Part shown: positions 1 through 5,595 of the stretch, piece by piece
Layout: every line of letters begins with the position of its first letter
Position numbering within the stretch: position 1 is the first letter of the stretch
Source: an uncultured Planctomycetaceae bacterium
Lineage (GTDB): Bacteria; Planctomycetota; Planctomycetia; Pirellulales; Pirellulaceae
Assembly (NCBI GenBank): GCA_903927685.1
Contig: CAIYOB010001108.1
Coordinates: 1-6,754 of the forward strand
Reading direction: 5' to 3'
DNA length: 6,754 nucleotides
Made by a program: the position numbers and the translations under genes
The notes under the pieces: generated by a model
Told to the model about the DNA's origin: nothing
Seen by the model: only the letters and a program-made list of their open reading frames with translations
The model's database searches: none

Positions 1-181
1 TCCCGCTGTCCTTGCTCCTTGCATCCGAAGTCGCTGCAACAGCGGTACCCAGGAAGGGAGAATGATGCTGCAGCGTGAAGGATCCGATCCCCGACACCCC
101 CTGCGATGCCCCCTTGGATTAGCGGTCTACCCCAGCATATCAAGGACTTGTCCTTCGGACTACTCCTGATGTGCCCCGTGA
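1..181. other. non-coding stretch, no recognisable gene
   Basis: I see no gene in this stretch on either strand. Short open frames here lack a Shine-Dalgarno sequence and recognisable motifs. The only structure is a small perfect inverted repeat, AAGGAC at 142-147 facing GTCCTT at 150-155. It is too short to name. The stretch lies downstream (on the minus strand) of the transposase relic, so it may be leftover mobile-element or flanking DNA. Confidence 0.5.
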
Positions 182-664
182 TCACGGCAGATTTGGACTG
201 CGGGCTACGTTTCTTGGGCGTAGCCCTCCGGGCCGGGCTTGCTCCGGGCTTCGCTCGGCTCGGTCGGCTCTCCGGCAGACGGCTTCCCATTCGCCCTCAG
301 GCGTGAACGCTCCGCAGGTGAGCGGGGCGTGGAGGTGCGGGTGCCCATGCAGGAGCTCGCCAAACGTCCGGATGGCAGCCACCCTGCCGGGCACCACGTC
401 GTCGCGGCCGAGCGGGCGGCGAACTTCGGCCTGGATACAGATCCCCACGCGCGTGCCGAGCTGGCCCAGCAGCCGGCGATCGAATCGCGTGTGCAGCCGC
501 AGGCGTTTGGGGATGGTCAGCACGACTTCTCCTACGCGCAGCTTCGCCCACAGCTTTCCCCTCGCGCCCTCGCTTGGCCCGCGTTTCCCGGCTACGCTAA
601 GGTCTGCGGTCAGGGGGGCAGGAATCCAATTCCCTGGCACGCGACATTTTCTGGGTGTCGTCAT
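182..664 (-). pseudogene. IS91-like HUH (Y2) transposase fragment
   Basis: A 160-codon open frame whose middle part, residues about 34-126 (bases 287-565), reads like the central part of IS91-family rolling-circle transposases. Visible landmarks are VVLTIPKRLRL (residues 47-57), followed by FDRRLLGQL, a PGRVAAIRTFGELLH block (92-106), and HPHLH at 108-112. HPHLH is the HUH metal-binding motif that positions the nicked strand. The N-terminal zinc-finger cysteines and the C-terminal catalytic tyrosine region are absent; similarity stops near TPEGEW (121-126). Between LWAKLR and VVLTIPKRL the roughly ten residues expected in the family seem to be missing, so there is probably an internal deletion too. 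Intact family members are usually 300-400 residues or more. Residues 1-33 and 127-160 look like chance reading frame. I read this as a dead remnant. The family call is from memory of the motif pattern. Confidence 0.7.
202..226. repeat. perfect 8-bp inverted repeat (hairpin)
   Basis: GGGCTACG at 202-209 is perfectly complementary to CGTAGCCC at 219-226, with a 9-base loop. It lies just beyond the 3' side of the IS91-like transposase remnant (minus strand). IS91 elements carry a hairpin near the terminus where rolling-circle transfer starts or ends, so this could be an element end. No T-run follows on either strand, so a terminator role is unlikely. Confidence 0.5.
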
Positions 665-677
665 TGAGGATCACGCC

Positions 678-2177
678 ATGACAAGCTGCCGACTCGTTCC
701 GAGACTCGTACTCCTCCTCGGGCTCACCGCGGCCGGGGCTTCGGCACCGGTGTGCGCCGGCGATGCGCCGCCGCCGCAGTGGCTGTTGTCGCGCGCCCTC
801 AGCGGCGAGCCGTGGCAGGGGCTGGGCTGTTCTCTCGTCCTTTCGTCCCTGGCTGCCGGGCAAGACACGGTGCCCGCCGATCGGGCTCCGGACATGGTGC
901 CGCTGGGCGTGTACCTGAGTTGGGAGCGTACGGACGCCTGTGCGCGGCACTCCGGGATTGACCGGTGGTCGGACGTGGGCAAGCGACTCGATGCGCTTGC
1001 GGCGAACCACATGGATACACTCTGGGTGACGAATATGGCCGAGGCGGATCTGCCGCGCCTGGTCGCGGAGTGCGAGCGGCGGGCCATCCGAGTGCTCCCC
1101 AGCCTGAGCAGCATCGAAGGCAAAATTGAATGGCGGTGGGCCGACGAGGGGCGGTACTACGACGAAGCGATCCCGCGCGTCGTGAAACTCGTCGGCGACT
1201 CCCCGACGCTCGCGGGCTGGGTCTTGAGCGACGAGCCGTCCCGGGAACTGCTGCCGCGAATCGAGCAACTGAGGCAACGGTTCCGCGCCGCGGACCCCAA
1301 TCGTTTCTGCCTGGTCGTCAGCATGTGGCCGCAGACGCCGGCGGTCCCCAAGGAGACGAACTTGCCGGTCGTGTGCGTCGACCTGTACCCGTTCTTCGGC
1401 CCGCGCGACCCCAACGGGCCTCACACGGATGCGTCGAGTCGCCACTTTTTTCGTACTAACGCGCGGCGGATGGTGGAAGCCATCGGCGAGCGAGACGTGG
1501 CGCCGTGGATCATGCCCATGTGCTTCAGCGACATCTGGGGGCCGCGCCGGTATGACGAACGCGGCCACTTGATCGCCCTGCCCGGCTCGTACATGCACTG
1601 GCGCTGCCCCACGCTGGCCGAGGTGCGTTGGCAGATCTGGGAGACGATCCGCAGCGGAGGCAAGGGAGTCATCTTCTACACGCTCGCACCGGAGGCTCCC
1701 GACCCGCAGACGGAGTCCTTGCCGCCGCCGGACATTGCCCAGCAGAACGACCAGGTCATCCTGGCCCAGGAGCCCACGGACCTGGGGCCCAACGCGCTCA
1801 CGAACCCGGACGGCACGGCCACGCCGCAACTCGAGGAGATCGGCAGGGCGTACCGGCAGCTGGCGGCGCACAAGGCGCTGATTCGGCGCTGGAGCCGAAC
1901 CGATCGCCCCCTCGCGACCGTGGAACCGCCCTTCGTGGGGCAATGCTTCCTGGATCCCAGCACGGGCGACGGCTACGCAGTGGTGCTCAACGACGACTTC
2001 GCCCGCGAGCACAGCGCCGAGATCCGCCTGCCGGCGGGGACCACGGGCCTGGCCGACCTCGTCCGCAACCGGCCGATCGATTTGCAGGCGGTGGACTCGG
2101 CGGACCATCCGCGCCTCGGCCAGTTGACCCTGGCGGCAGGCGAGGGGACGATCCTGGCCATCCAGCAGGACAGGTAG
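678..2177 (+). CDS. secreted TIM-barrel glycoside-hydrolase-like protein
   Basis: 499 residues. The start at 678 is preferred because GAGGA (666-670) lies 7 bases upstream and because it places a signal peptide at the N-terminus. That peptide has arginines at 5 and 9, a hydrophobic run at 10-20, and likely cleavage after A23 or A27. The same frame stays open upstream to 171, but that part reads through the transposase relic and looks spurious. The mature part resembles a (beta/alpha)8 barrel of the glycoside-hydrolase type. A strand-like GVYLSWER is at 77-84 and WVTNM at 116-120. LAGWVLSDEP at 178-187 (D185, E186) sits where a catalytic acid is often found. VVCVDLYPFF is at 231-240 and GVIFYTLAPEA at 330-340. 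Residues about 410-499 look like a C-terminal beta domain (YAVVLNDD, EIRLPAG, LTLAAGEGTI). The likely role is extracytoplasmic carbohydrate processing or binding, but no substrate or GH family can be fixed from sequence alone. It is followed immediately, in frame, by a beta-propeller relic. Planctomycetes often pair such genes. Confidence 0.8.
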   Translation: MTSCRLVPRLVLLLGLTAAGASAPVCAGDAPPPQWLLSRALSGEPWQGLGCSLVLSSLAAGQDTVPADRAPDMVPLGVYLSWERTDACARHSGIDRWSDVGKRLDALAANHMDTLWVTNMAEADLPRLVAECERRAIRVLPSLSSIEGKIEWRWADEGRYYDEAIPRVVKLVGDSPTLAGWVLSDEPSRELLPRIEQLRQRFRAADPNRFCLVVSMWPQTPAVPKETNLPVVCVDLYPFFGPRDPNGPHTDASSRHFFRTNARRMVEAIGERDVAPWIMPMCFSDIWGPRRYDERGHLIALPGSYMHWRCPTLAEVRWQIWETIRSGGKGVIFYTLAPEAPDPQTESLPPPDIAQQNDQVILAQEPTDLGPNALTNPDGTATPQLEEIGRAYRQLAAHKALIRRWSRTDRPLATVEPPFVGQCFLDPSTGDGYAVVLNDDFAREHSAEIRLPAGTTGLADLVRNRPIDLQAVDSADHPRLGQLTLAAGEGTILAIQQDR

Positions 2178-2486
2178 GTGCGGGTGGTCGAGAAGGAAGT
2201 GTCAGGCGTCATCGCCGTCTGCGGTTACGAGACGGTGCTGAAGGACGGGGACGTCTTTCGGTTCTACTATCGTGGCATGCCGGTCGCGCGGCACACGCAG
2301 GACGTCGAGGTCACTTGCCTGGCAGAGAGTCGCGACGGCATCCATTGGACGCGCCCGCAGCTCGGGCTGTTCGAAGTCCAAGGCACGAAGGACAACAATG
2401 TCGTGCTGGCCCGCCATCGCGGTTGCCACACGCCCGCCGACACGGTCTGTTCACCGGGTTTTGGCCGGGTACCGGCGGGCGAGTAA
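2178..2486 (+). pseudogene. fragment of a GH32/43-like beta-propeller protein
   Basis: This 102-codon stretch begins with GTG directly after the TAG of the upstream gene and in the same frame. It closely resembles one internal segment of a large planctomycete family of five-bladed-propeller (GH32/43-like) proteins. Landmarks are CGYETVLKDGDVFRFYYRG (residues 15-33), then EVTCLAESRDGIHWTRP (44-60) followed by QLGLFE, and KDNNVVL (71-77). From residue 83 the family's usual HNF-PF-DT-P pattern is only partly legible (CHTPADT, then a garbled PGFGRVPAGE), and a TAA follows. Family members normally run to about 450-550 residues, with roughly 50-60 residues before this block and several hundred after it. 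Both are missing, so this is a relic truncated at both ends. It may still be translated by termination-reinitiation, but it could not form a propeller. The family call is from motif memory. Confidence 0.65.
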
Positions 2487-2564
2487 GCAGTGCCACACGC
2501 AGGGCCCGTCGGCGAAATAAGACCTGTCCCGTTTAGCTGCCCAGCATCAACAGGAACCAAAGAA

Positions 2565-2600
2565 GGGGTGTCGCCTAGCCTGGACGGCACCCCTTTTTTT
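2565..2600 (+). terminator. Rho-independent terminator, possibly bidirectional
   Basis: GGGGTGTCG (2565-2573) pairs with CGGCACCCC (2585-2593) over 9 base pairs, including one G-T wobble, with an 11-base loop. TTTTTTT follows at 2594-2600. This ends the plus-strand transcript of the TIM-barrel gene and propeller relic. Read from the minus strand, the same stem is followed by TTCTTTGGTT, so it may also stop transcripts from the convergent DUF2202 gene, whose stop codon is only about 30 bases away. Confidence 0.85.
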
Positions 2601-2627
2601 GCATTCGATCAAGGACGATCTGCCAAA

Positions 2628-3716
2628 TCATCGCGTGCGGCCCGAGCGGCGACCATATCCAGCAAACAACTCGTCGGCGGCACTGGGCGTGGGCTCCGAG
2701 TTAGTCCGGGGAGCATGTCCCCCGGCTCGTTGCTGGCCACCGCCACGCCCATTCGCCGTTTCCTGGTCGCCCGTGATGATTTCCAGGTACAGCGCGTCCA
2801 AGTCTTCTCCAGTCACAGGATCCGTTCCCGTCATCACCACCGGTTCGTAATCTTCCCCGGTGGCCTCGATCTGCTCCACAAATGACCGCAGATGGTTGCG
2901 AGATCCACGGACGAGGTTCTCGTAGACGTTCGCGACGTCGCTGTGGCTCGTCTCGGCAATGGCGTGCTGGATGTCGATGATGTCGAATTCCTCGATGAAG
3001 GCACCGACCTTGTAAGCGGCCAGTTGGGACGTGCCGCCGCCCTCGATCACCAGACCCGGGGCGACGTATCCGAGATCAACGTCGCCGCTGCTCACGAGAT
3101 CGTTGTACAAATCCCGTAACGTGTCATTCGTGAAAACGCCCTGTGTGTCGTCCGTTATTGGATCTTCCAGCCCGTACTTCTCGATCAGTTGGCCAACGGC
3201 GTCCATGTGTTGCTGTTCGGACTGGGCAATGTTCGTGAAAATCGGAGCATCCCACTTGTCCGCCAGTGCCAAGTAAACGTCTCGGGCCAGCTTCTCCTCT
3301 TCTCGAATGAAGAGTAACTGGTCGATTTCCTCCTGAGACAAGCTCTGCGCCGAAAGAATCTGTCCGCCTTGTTGAGCGGAAACCTGTGCCGCCGCTTGCG
3401 TGCTTGCGGAAGGCTGACTGGTCAGTACGGTTGCTTCGGTGGACGCAGCCACTTCTTCCGCATCACGATCACGGGGACGCTTCTGGCGACCAAGGCCCGT
3501 GTCGCTATCTTCACTGGTGCGATCACGCTGGTTGAGCGGGGTGTCCACACCGCTGGCGGCAGCGGTGGATGGCTGAGATTGCACCAACGTCGTTTCGCCT
3601 TGCGGTGCGTCCGGGAGCACCGGCACCGGACAGGCCAGATTGGCGGCGAGTAGCTCTCGCCTTTCCAGTTGTTCCGCCATGAGAGTGCGGCGGTGATTGC
3701 ATCGATTCGTTCCCAT
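2628..3716 (-). CDS. exported DUF2202 ferritin-like protein
   Basis: 362 residues. The start MGTNRC is chosen because AAAGGAAGAG (3721-3730) lies four bases upstream and because it puts the planctomycete export-type motif LERRELL at 17-23. The open frame runs further upstream to 3935, but there it overlaps a DUF2202 relic in another frame and has no signal. Residues about 25-125 are a Ser/Thr/Gln/Ala-rich linker with no recognisable fold. Residues about 127-290 are the DUF2202 domain, a four-helix ferritin-like bundle. Candidate di-metal ligands are REEEKLARD (138-146), SEQQHMD (166-172), IEEFDI (241-246) and SRNHLRSF (272-279). Compared with the usual family pattern there is a short insertion of about 15 residues near 213-230. 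The C-terminus (320-362) is Gly/Arg/Gln-rich. The family is uncharacterised; metal or peroxide chemistry is inferred from the fold and ligands. The location is outside the cytoplasm if the N-terminal motif works as known for planctomycetes. It lies downstream of a Cys-rich lipoprotein gene on the same strand. Confidence 0.88.
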   Translation of the reverse strand: MGTNRCNHRRTLMAEQLERRELLAANLACPVPVLPDAPQGETTLVQSQPSTAAASGVDTPLNQRDRTSEDSDTGLGRQKRPRDRDAEEVAASTEATVLTSQPSASTQAAAQVSAQQGGQILSAQSLSQEEIDQLLFIREEEKLARDVYLALADKWDAPIFTNIAQSEQQHMDAVGQLIEKYGLEDPITDDTQGVFTNDTLRDLYNDLVSSGDVDLGYVAPGLVIEGGGTSQLAAYKVGAFIEEFDIIDIQHAIAETSHSDVANVYENLVRGSRNHLRSFVEQIEATGEDYEPVVMTGTDPVTGEDLDALYLEIITGDQETANGRGGGQQRAGGHAPRTNSEPTPSAADELFAGYGRRSGRTR

Positions 3717-3720
3717 TTGC

Positions 3721-3730
3721 CTCTTCCTTT
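3721..3730 (-). promoter_or_regulatory. Shine-Dalgarno site fixing the DUF2202 start
   Basis: Read on the minus strand this is AAAGGAAGAG, followed by GCAA and the ATG at 3716. It supports MGTNRC over the upstream TTG (3935) and over the next in-frame ATG at 3680, which has no comparable purine tract. Confidence 0.6.
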
Positions 3731-3734
3731 CCGT

Positions 3735-3762
3735 AACAAGAAAACCCAGGCCCGAGTGGGCC
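3735..3762 (-). terminator. weak hairpin plus T-rich tail, possible attenuator
   Basis: On the minus strand GGCCC (3762-3758) pairs with GGGCC (3753-3749) around a 4-base loop. It is followed by TGGGTTTTCTT. The stem is only five base pairs but all G-C. It lies between the DUF2202 relic and the intact DUF2202 start, so it could end or reduce transcription arriving from the lipoprotein gene. Weak evidence. Confidence 0.25.
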
Positions 3763-3781
3763 GTGCCAAAAGACACAACGA

Positions 3782-3948
3782 TCATCGATTCGCCGAGAAT
3801 GCCCGCAGGTGATTCTGGGAACCCCGCAACAGGTTTTGGCAAACCCGCCGCACGTCGGCACTCTGGATGTCGGCCAGCGAATCCTGCAAATCCTTGATGT
3901 CCAGTTCCTCGATCTTCACGCCGAACCCATTGCAACTAGGCTTCTCAT
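3782..3948 (-). pseudogene. frameshifted relic of a second DUF2202 gene
   Basis: Translated on the minus strand from 3925 to the TGA at 3782-3784, this gives about 47 residues. They contain GVKIEELDIKDLQDSLADIQ, then SADVRRVCQNLLRGSQNHLR, then AFSANR and stop. This matches the C-terminal half of the DUF2202 domain, including the EE and NH ligand motifs. I count 22 identities over 42 positions with residues 238-279 of the intact neighbour (GAFIEEFDI to NHLRSF). Upstream, an ATG at 3948 with GAGGAG (3963-3958) nine bases before it reads MRSLVAMGSA and stops. A shift of one base after SLVAMG joins it to the homologous frame, fitting the family's SLVDALKVG-type sequence. The first half of the domain is absent. 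Divergence from the intact copy argues against a recent tandem duplication; it is more likely an old paralog that decayed. It could express only a 10-residue peptide. Confidence 0.75.
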
Positions 3949-4037
3949 TGGATCAGTCTCCTCTGTCTGTTGGTGCTGGGCTGTCCCTGCCACGTAACCA
4001 GCGGCACTCCGTTCTGCCGCCGTGGATGGATTCGCTA

Positions 4038-4736
4038 CTACGTTGCGGCTCCTTCTTCCTGCTGATCATCCGCTGACGGGCATTTGCCGTCGTTGCAGCC
4101 GGCCTGCTCCCGGTGGCCCTGGGGCACCGGAGGAGCCGAATCTTCGTTCCAGCGATGGCGTCCCCAGCCACCTCCACGACCGAAGCCGAACGACGCTTCC
4201 GGTGGCACCTTCTCGGGCGACACATGCTCGGACTTCGTGGCACCGCATGACTCTGGACATCCTTCGCAGCCAGCGGTGGCCCGGCTTTCGCCGCATTTCC
4301 CGGTATTGCCACAGCCCGGACCGAATGTGCTGCAAGTGGCGTCGACTTTGCTACATCCGCTGCACGACGGTTGCGCACATCCGTGCGTGGATGTGCCGTG
4401 TCCGCAGGACTCTGACTGTCCACAGCTTGCGTTGTTAGACTTGCAGCCGGACGTGCCAGAATCAGGCTGGCCACAACCAGTGCTTTCTAATGAAACCATC
4501 CGGTAGCCACGTCCCTGCCCTCTGCCTCCACGGCCTTGGAAGGCCCGCTCTGTGGGGACTGATTCGGTGTTGTTCACGGTCTGCTGGTGGGAGTTGCAGC
4601 CACGTCCAAGTCCACGCCCTTGGCCGTTCGCTCGGTAGGTGCCGGCATCGCTGACGCCGCCGCAGCCGGACAGGCTGATCGCCAGCAGGGAAACAGACAT
4701 CGAAAGCACGGCAACTGGGGTCGTTGAAATCCTCAT
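4038..4736 (-). CDS. cysteine-rich lipoprotein of unknown function
   Basis: 232 residues. The ATG at 4736 is preceded by GAGGAG (4745-4740), only three bases away but strong. Residues 1-24 are a lipoprotein signal peptide (R2, hydrophobic 8-20) ending in the lipobox LSGC (22-25), so Cys25 should be lipidated and membrane-anchored. The mature chain has 16 further cysteines, 13 of them between residues 88 and 164, spaced mostly 3-10 apart with Gly, Ser and Asn between. This suggests metal binding or many disulfides rather than a compact hydrophobic fold. Two Gly/Arg stretches (GRGLGRG 40-46; GRGGRGQGRG 68-77) flank the Cys block on its N-side, FGFGRGGGWGRHRW (183-196) lies on its C-side, and the tail is acidic/Gln-rich. 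I recognise no named family. It lies upstream of the DUF2202 relic and intact gene on the same strand, and about 260 bases downstream of a sigma-54 promoter, so co-expression with the ferritin-like protein is plausible. The signal, lipobox and ribosome site make it a confident gene despite low complexity. Confidence 0.8.
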   Translation of the reverse strand: MRISTTPVAVLSMSVSLLAISLSGCGGVSDAGTYRANGQGRGLGRGCNSHQQTVNNTESVPTERAFQGRGGRGQGRGYRMVSLESTGCGQPDSGTSGCKSNNASCGQSESCGHGTSTHGCAQPSCSGCSKVDATCSTFGPGCGNTGKCGESRATAGCEGCPESCGATKSEHVSPEKVPPEASFGFGRGGGWGRHRWNEDSAPPVPQGHREQAGCNDGKCPSADDQQEEGAAT

Positions 4737-4806
4737 TTACTCCTCGCATTTCAGAAAGCGGTCACAGGAATCGACAAATCGAAAGGCTCCAGAAAGACCT
4801 ACCCGA

Positions 4807-4947
4807 TCACCGGATGCAGCCGTCGAAACTGCGCACCGGTTGCACACCTCGCCGTGGCGGGATTGGGAAATCTTTGCTGTTCCCCGTGCCAACCGGCTCG
4901 GCCAAGTAGCATGTCAGGCGTCCGTAGAGCGTGCTGAATGCAAACAT
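4807..4947 (-). CDS. possible small 46-residue protein
   Basis: The frame begins MFAFSTLYGRLTCYLAEPVG, continues to end in RSFDGCIR, and stops at 4807. Its start lies about 48 bases after the predicted sigma-54 start point, and a modest AAGGGA sits ten bases before the ATG. Its stop is 70 bases before the lipoprotein start on the same strand, so it would be the first gene of that unit. Two cysteines (13 and 44), no clear signal peptide or membrane segment. I do not recognise it. The alternative is that this is simply a long untranslated leader; the same frame also stays open upstream to 5022, through the promoter. Without homologs the case rests on position only. Confidence 0.35.
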   Translation of the reverse strand: MFAFSTLYGRLTCYLAEPVGTGNSKDFPIPPRRGVQPVRSFDGCIR

Positions 4948-4981
4948 CGTTACGATTTCCCTTGGTTGAAGCGGCCTTCCA

Positions 4982-4998
4982 GAACCAACGTTCGGTTC
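4982..4998. repeat. near-perfect palindrome at the predicted transcription start
   Basis: On the minus strand the sequence is GAACCGAACGTTGGTTC. Removing one G leaves the perfect 16-base palindrome GAACCAACGTTGGTTC. It spans the expected start point (about 4995) of the sigma-54 promoter, so it may be an operator or a 5' transcript hairpin. Confidence 0.35.
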
Positions 4999-5005
4999 GT
5001 GCAAA

Positions 5006-5022
5006 TGCAAAGGATGTGCCAA
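5006..5022 (-). promoter_or_regulatory. sigma-54 (-24/-12) promoter
   Basis: On the minus strand the sequence is TTGGCAC, five bases, then TTGCA. This matches the sigma-54 consensus (TGGCAC-N5-TTGCW), with the invariant GG (5020-5019) and GC (5008-5007) separated by the required ten bases. The predicted start point is near 4995. It would drive the possible 46-aa gene and the Cys-rich lipoprotein, perhaps through to DUF2202. Such promoters need an AAA+ enhancer-binding activator, usually bound 80-150 bases upstream. That would fall inside the recombinase relic, where I did not identify a site. Confidence 0.7.
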
Positions 5023-5043
5023 GGGCGTGGAGGCGTAGCCGAA

Positions 5044-5574
5044 TCAAGTCAGCGCAATCGTCGTCGGGCGAGGCAGGTCCGTGACCCGGGCGATGTGGGC
5101 GATTTTCTTGCCCCGGCCCCGCACGTCGTGGATGGCGCTGACCTGCTGTTCGTCGGTGACTCGCCATCGCCAGCCCTGCTTGCTGCCACCCCACTTCTTC
5201 CCCTTGCGCCGAGCCGCAGCTTGCCCAGCCGCCACCCGCTCAGCCCGCACCTCGGTTTCGAACTCGGCCACGCTCGCTACGATGCGCGCCTGGAGCCGAC
5301 CGGCAGGGGAATCCAGCGAGAACCCGTCCTTCAAGCTCGCCGGATCGACCTTCCGATCCCGTATCTCGACGAACAACTGGCACGGCCCCCTGGTGGTCCT
5401 TCGCAAATGGGTCACCGAGGCACGCTTCCAGGCGAAAAACGGAATGACACTGAAACGCAAAATCCTGGAAGTCTTGCCGAAAAAATGGCTCAAGGTGTCA
5501 TTGCAATCCACAGTACCTTTGTGGTACGGCGTCGTTGCCCAGCACGAAAAGGTCCGGTCTTGGGCATCCGGCAC
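5044..5574 (-). pseudogene. N-terminally truncated serine recombinase
   Basis: The frame runs 176 codons from a GTG at 5574 with no ribosome site. Only residues about 50-176 (bases 5044-5427) are recognisable. RTTRG, QLFVEIRDRKVDPASLKDGFS (from about 66), SPAGRLQARIVASVAEFETE (89-108) and RAERVAAGQAAARRKGKKWGG (110-130) match the second half of the resolvase/invertase catalytic domain and helix E. IARVTDLPRPTT (161-172) is the C-terminal helix-turn-helix. The first half of the catalytic domain, with the nucleophilic serine (the YxRxS block) and the conserved arginines, is missing and replaced by unrelated sequence. The protein therefore cannot recombine DNA. Intact relatives are about 180-210 residues. 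Probably a relic of a transposon or plasmid resolvase. It points toward, and ends just upstream of, the sigma-54 promoter. Confidence 0.72.
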
Positions 5575-5595
5575 AGCCTGCGCGGCGGCGGCAAG

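Noticed and set aside
635..655. Sigma-54-like TGGCAC upstream of the TIM-barrel gene
   Set aside because: Five bases after TGGCAC comes ATTTT instead of TTGCW, so the essential -12 GC is missing.
171..677. In-frame N-terminal extension of the TIM-barrel gene (open from 171)
   Set aside because: It overlaps the antisense transposase relic, has no signal peptide or homology, and the ATG at 678 has its own ribosome site and signal peptide.
597..2108. 503-codon open frame on the minus strand
   Set aside because: Exact antisense shadow of the TIM-barrel gene; Arg/Pro/Val-rich composition and no domain.
1628..2536. 302-codon plus-strand open frame
   Set aside because: Out-of-frame shadow of the TIM-barrel gene and propeller relic; Gly/Arg/Ala-biased composition typical of a GC-rich alternative frame.
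2610..2650. Similarity of a KDDLPNHRVRP reading here to KDLPDHRMQP near 4790-4830
   Set aside because: Only about ten residues in arbitrary frames, one of them overlapping the antisense end of DUF2202; probably chance.
3750..3775. TTGGCAC on the minus strand upstream of the DUF2202 start, and another near 4875
   Set aside because: Neither has GC at the -12 position, so they are not credible sigma-54 promoters.
3717..3935. N-terminal extension of the DUF2202 gene to a TTG at 3935
   Set aside because: Runs through the DUF2202 relic in the wrong frame; the export motif and Shine-Dalgarno sequence place the start at 3716.
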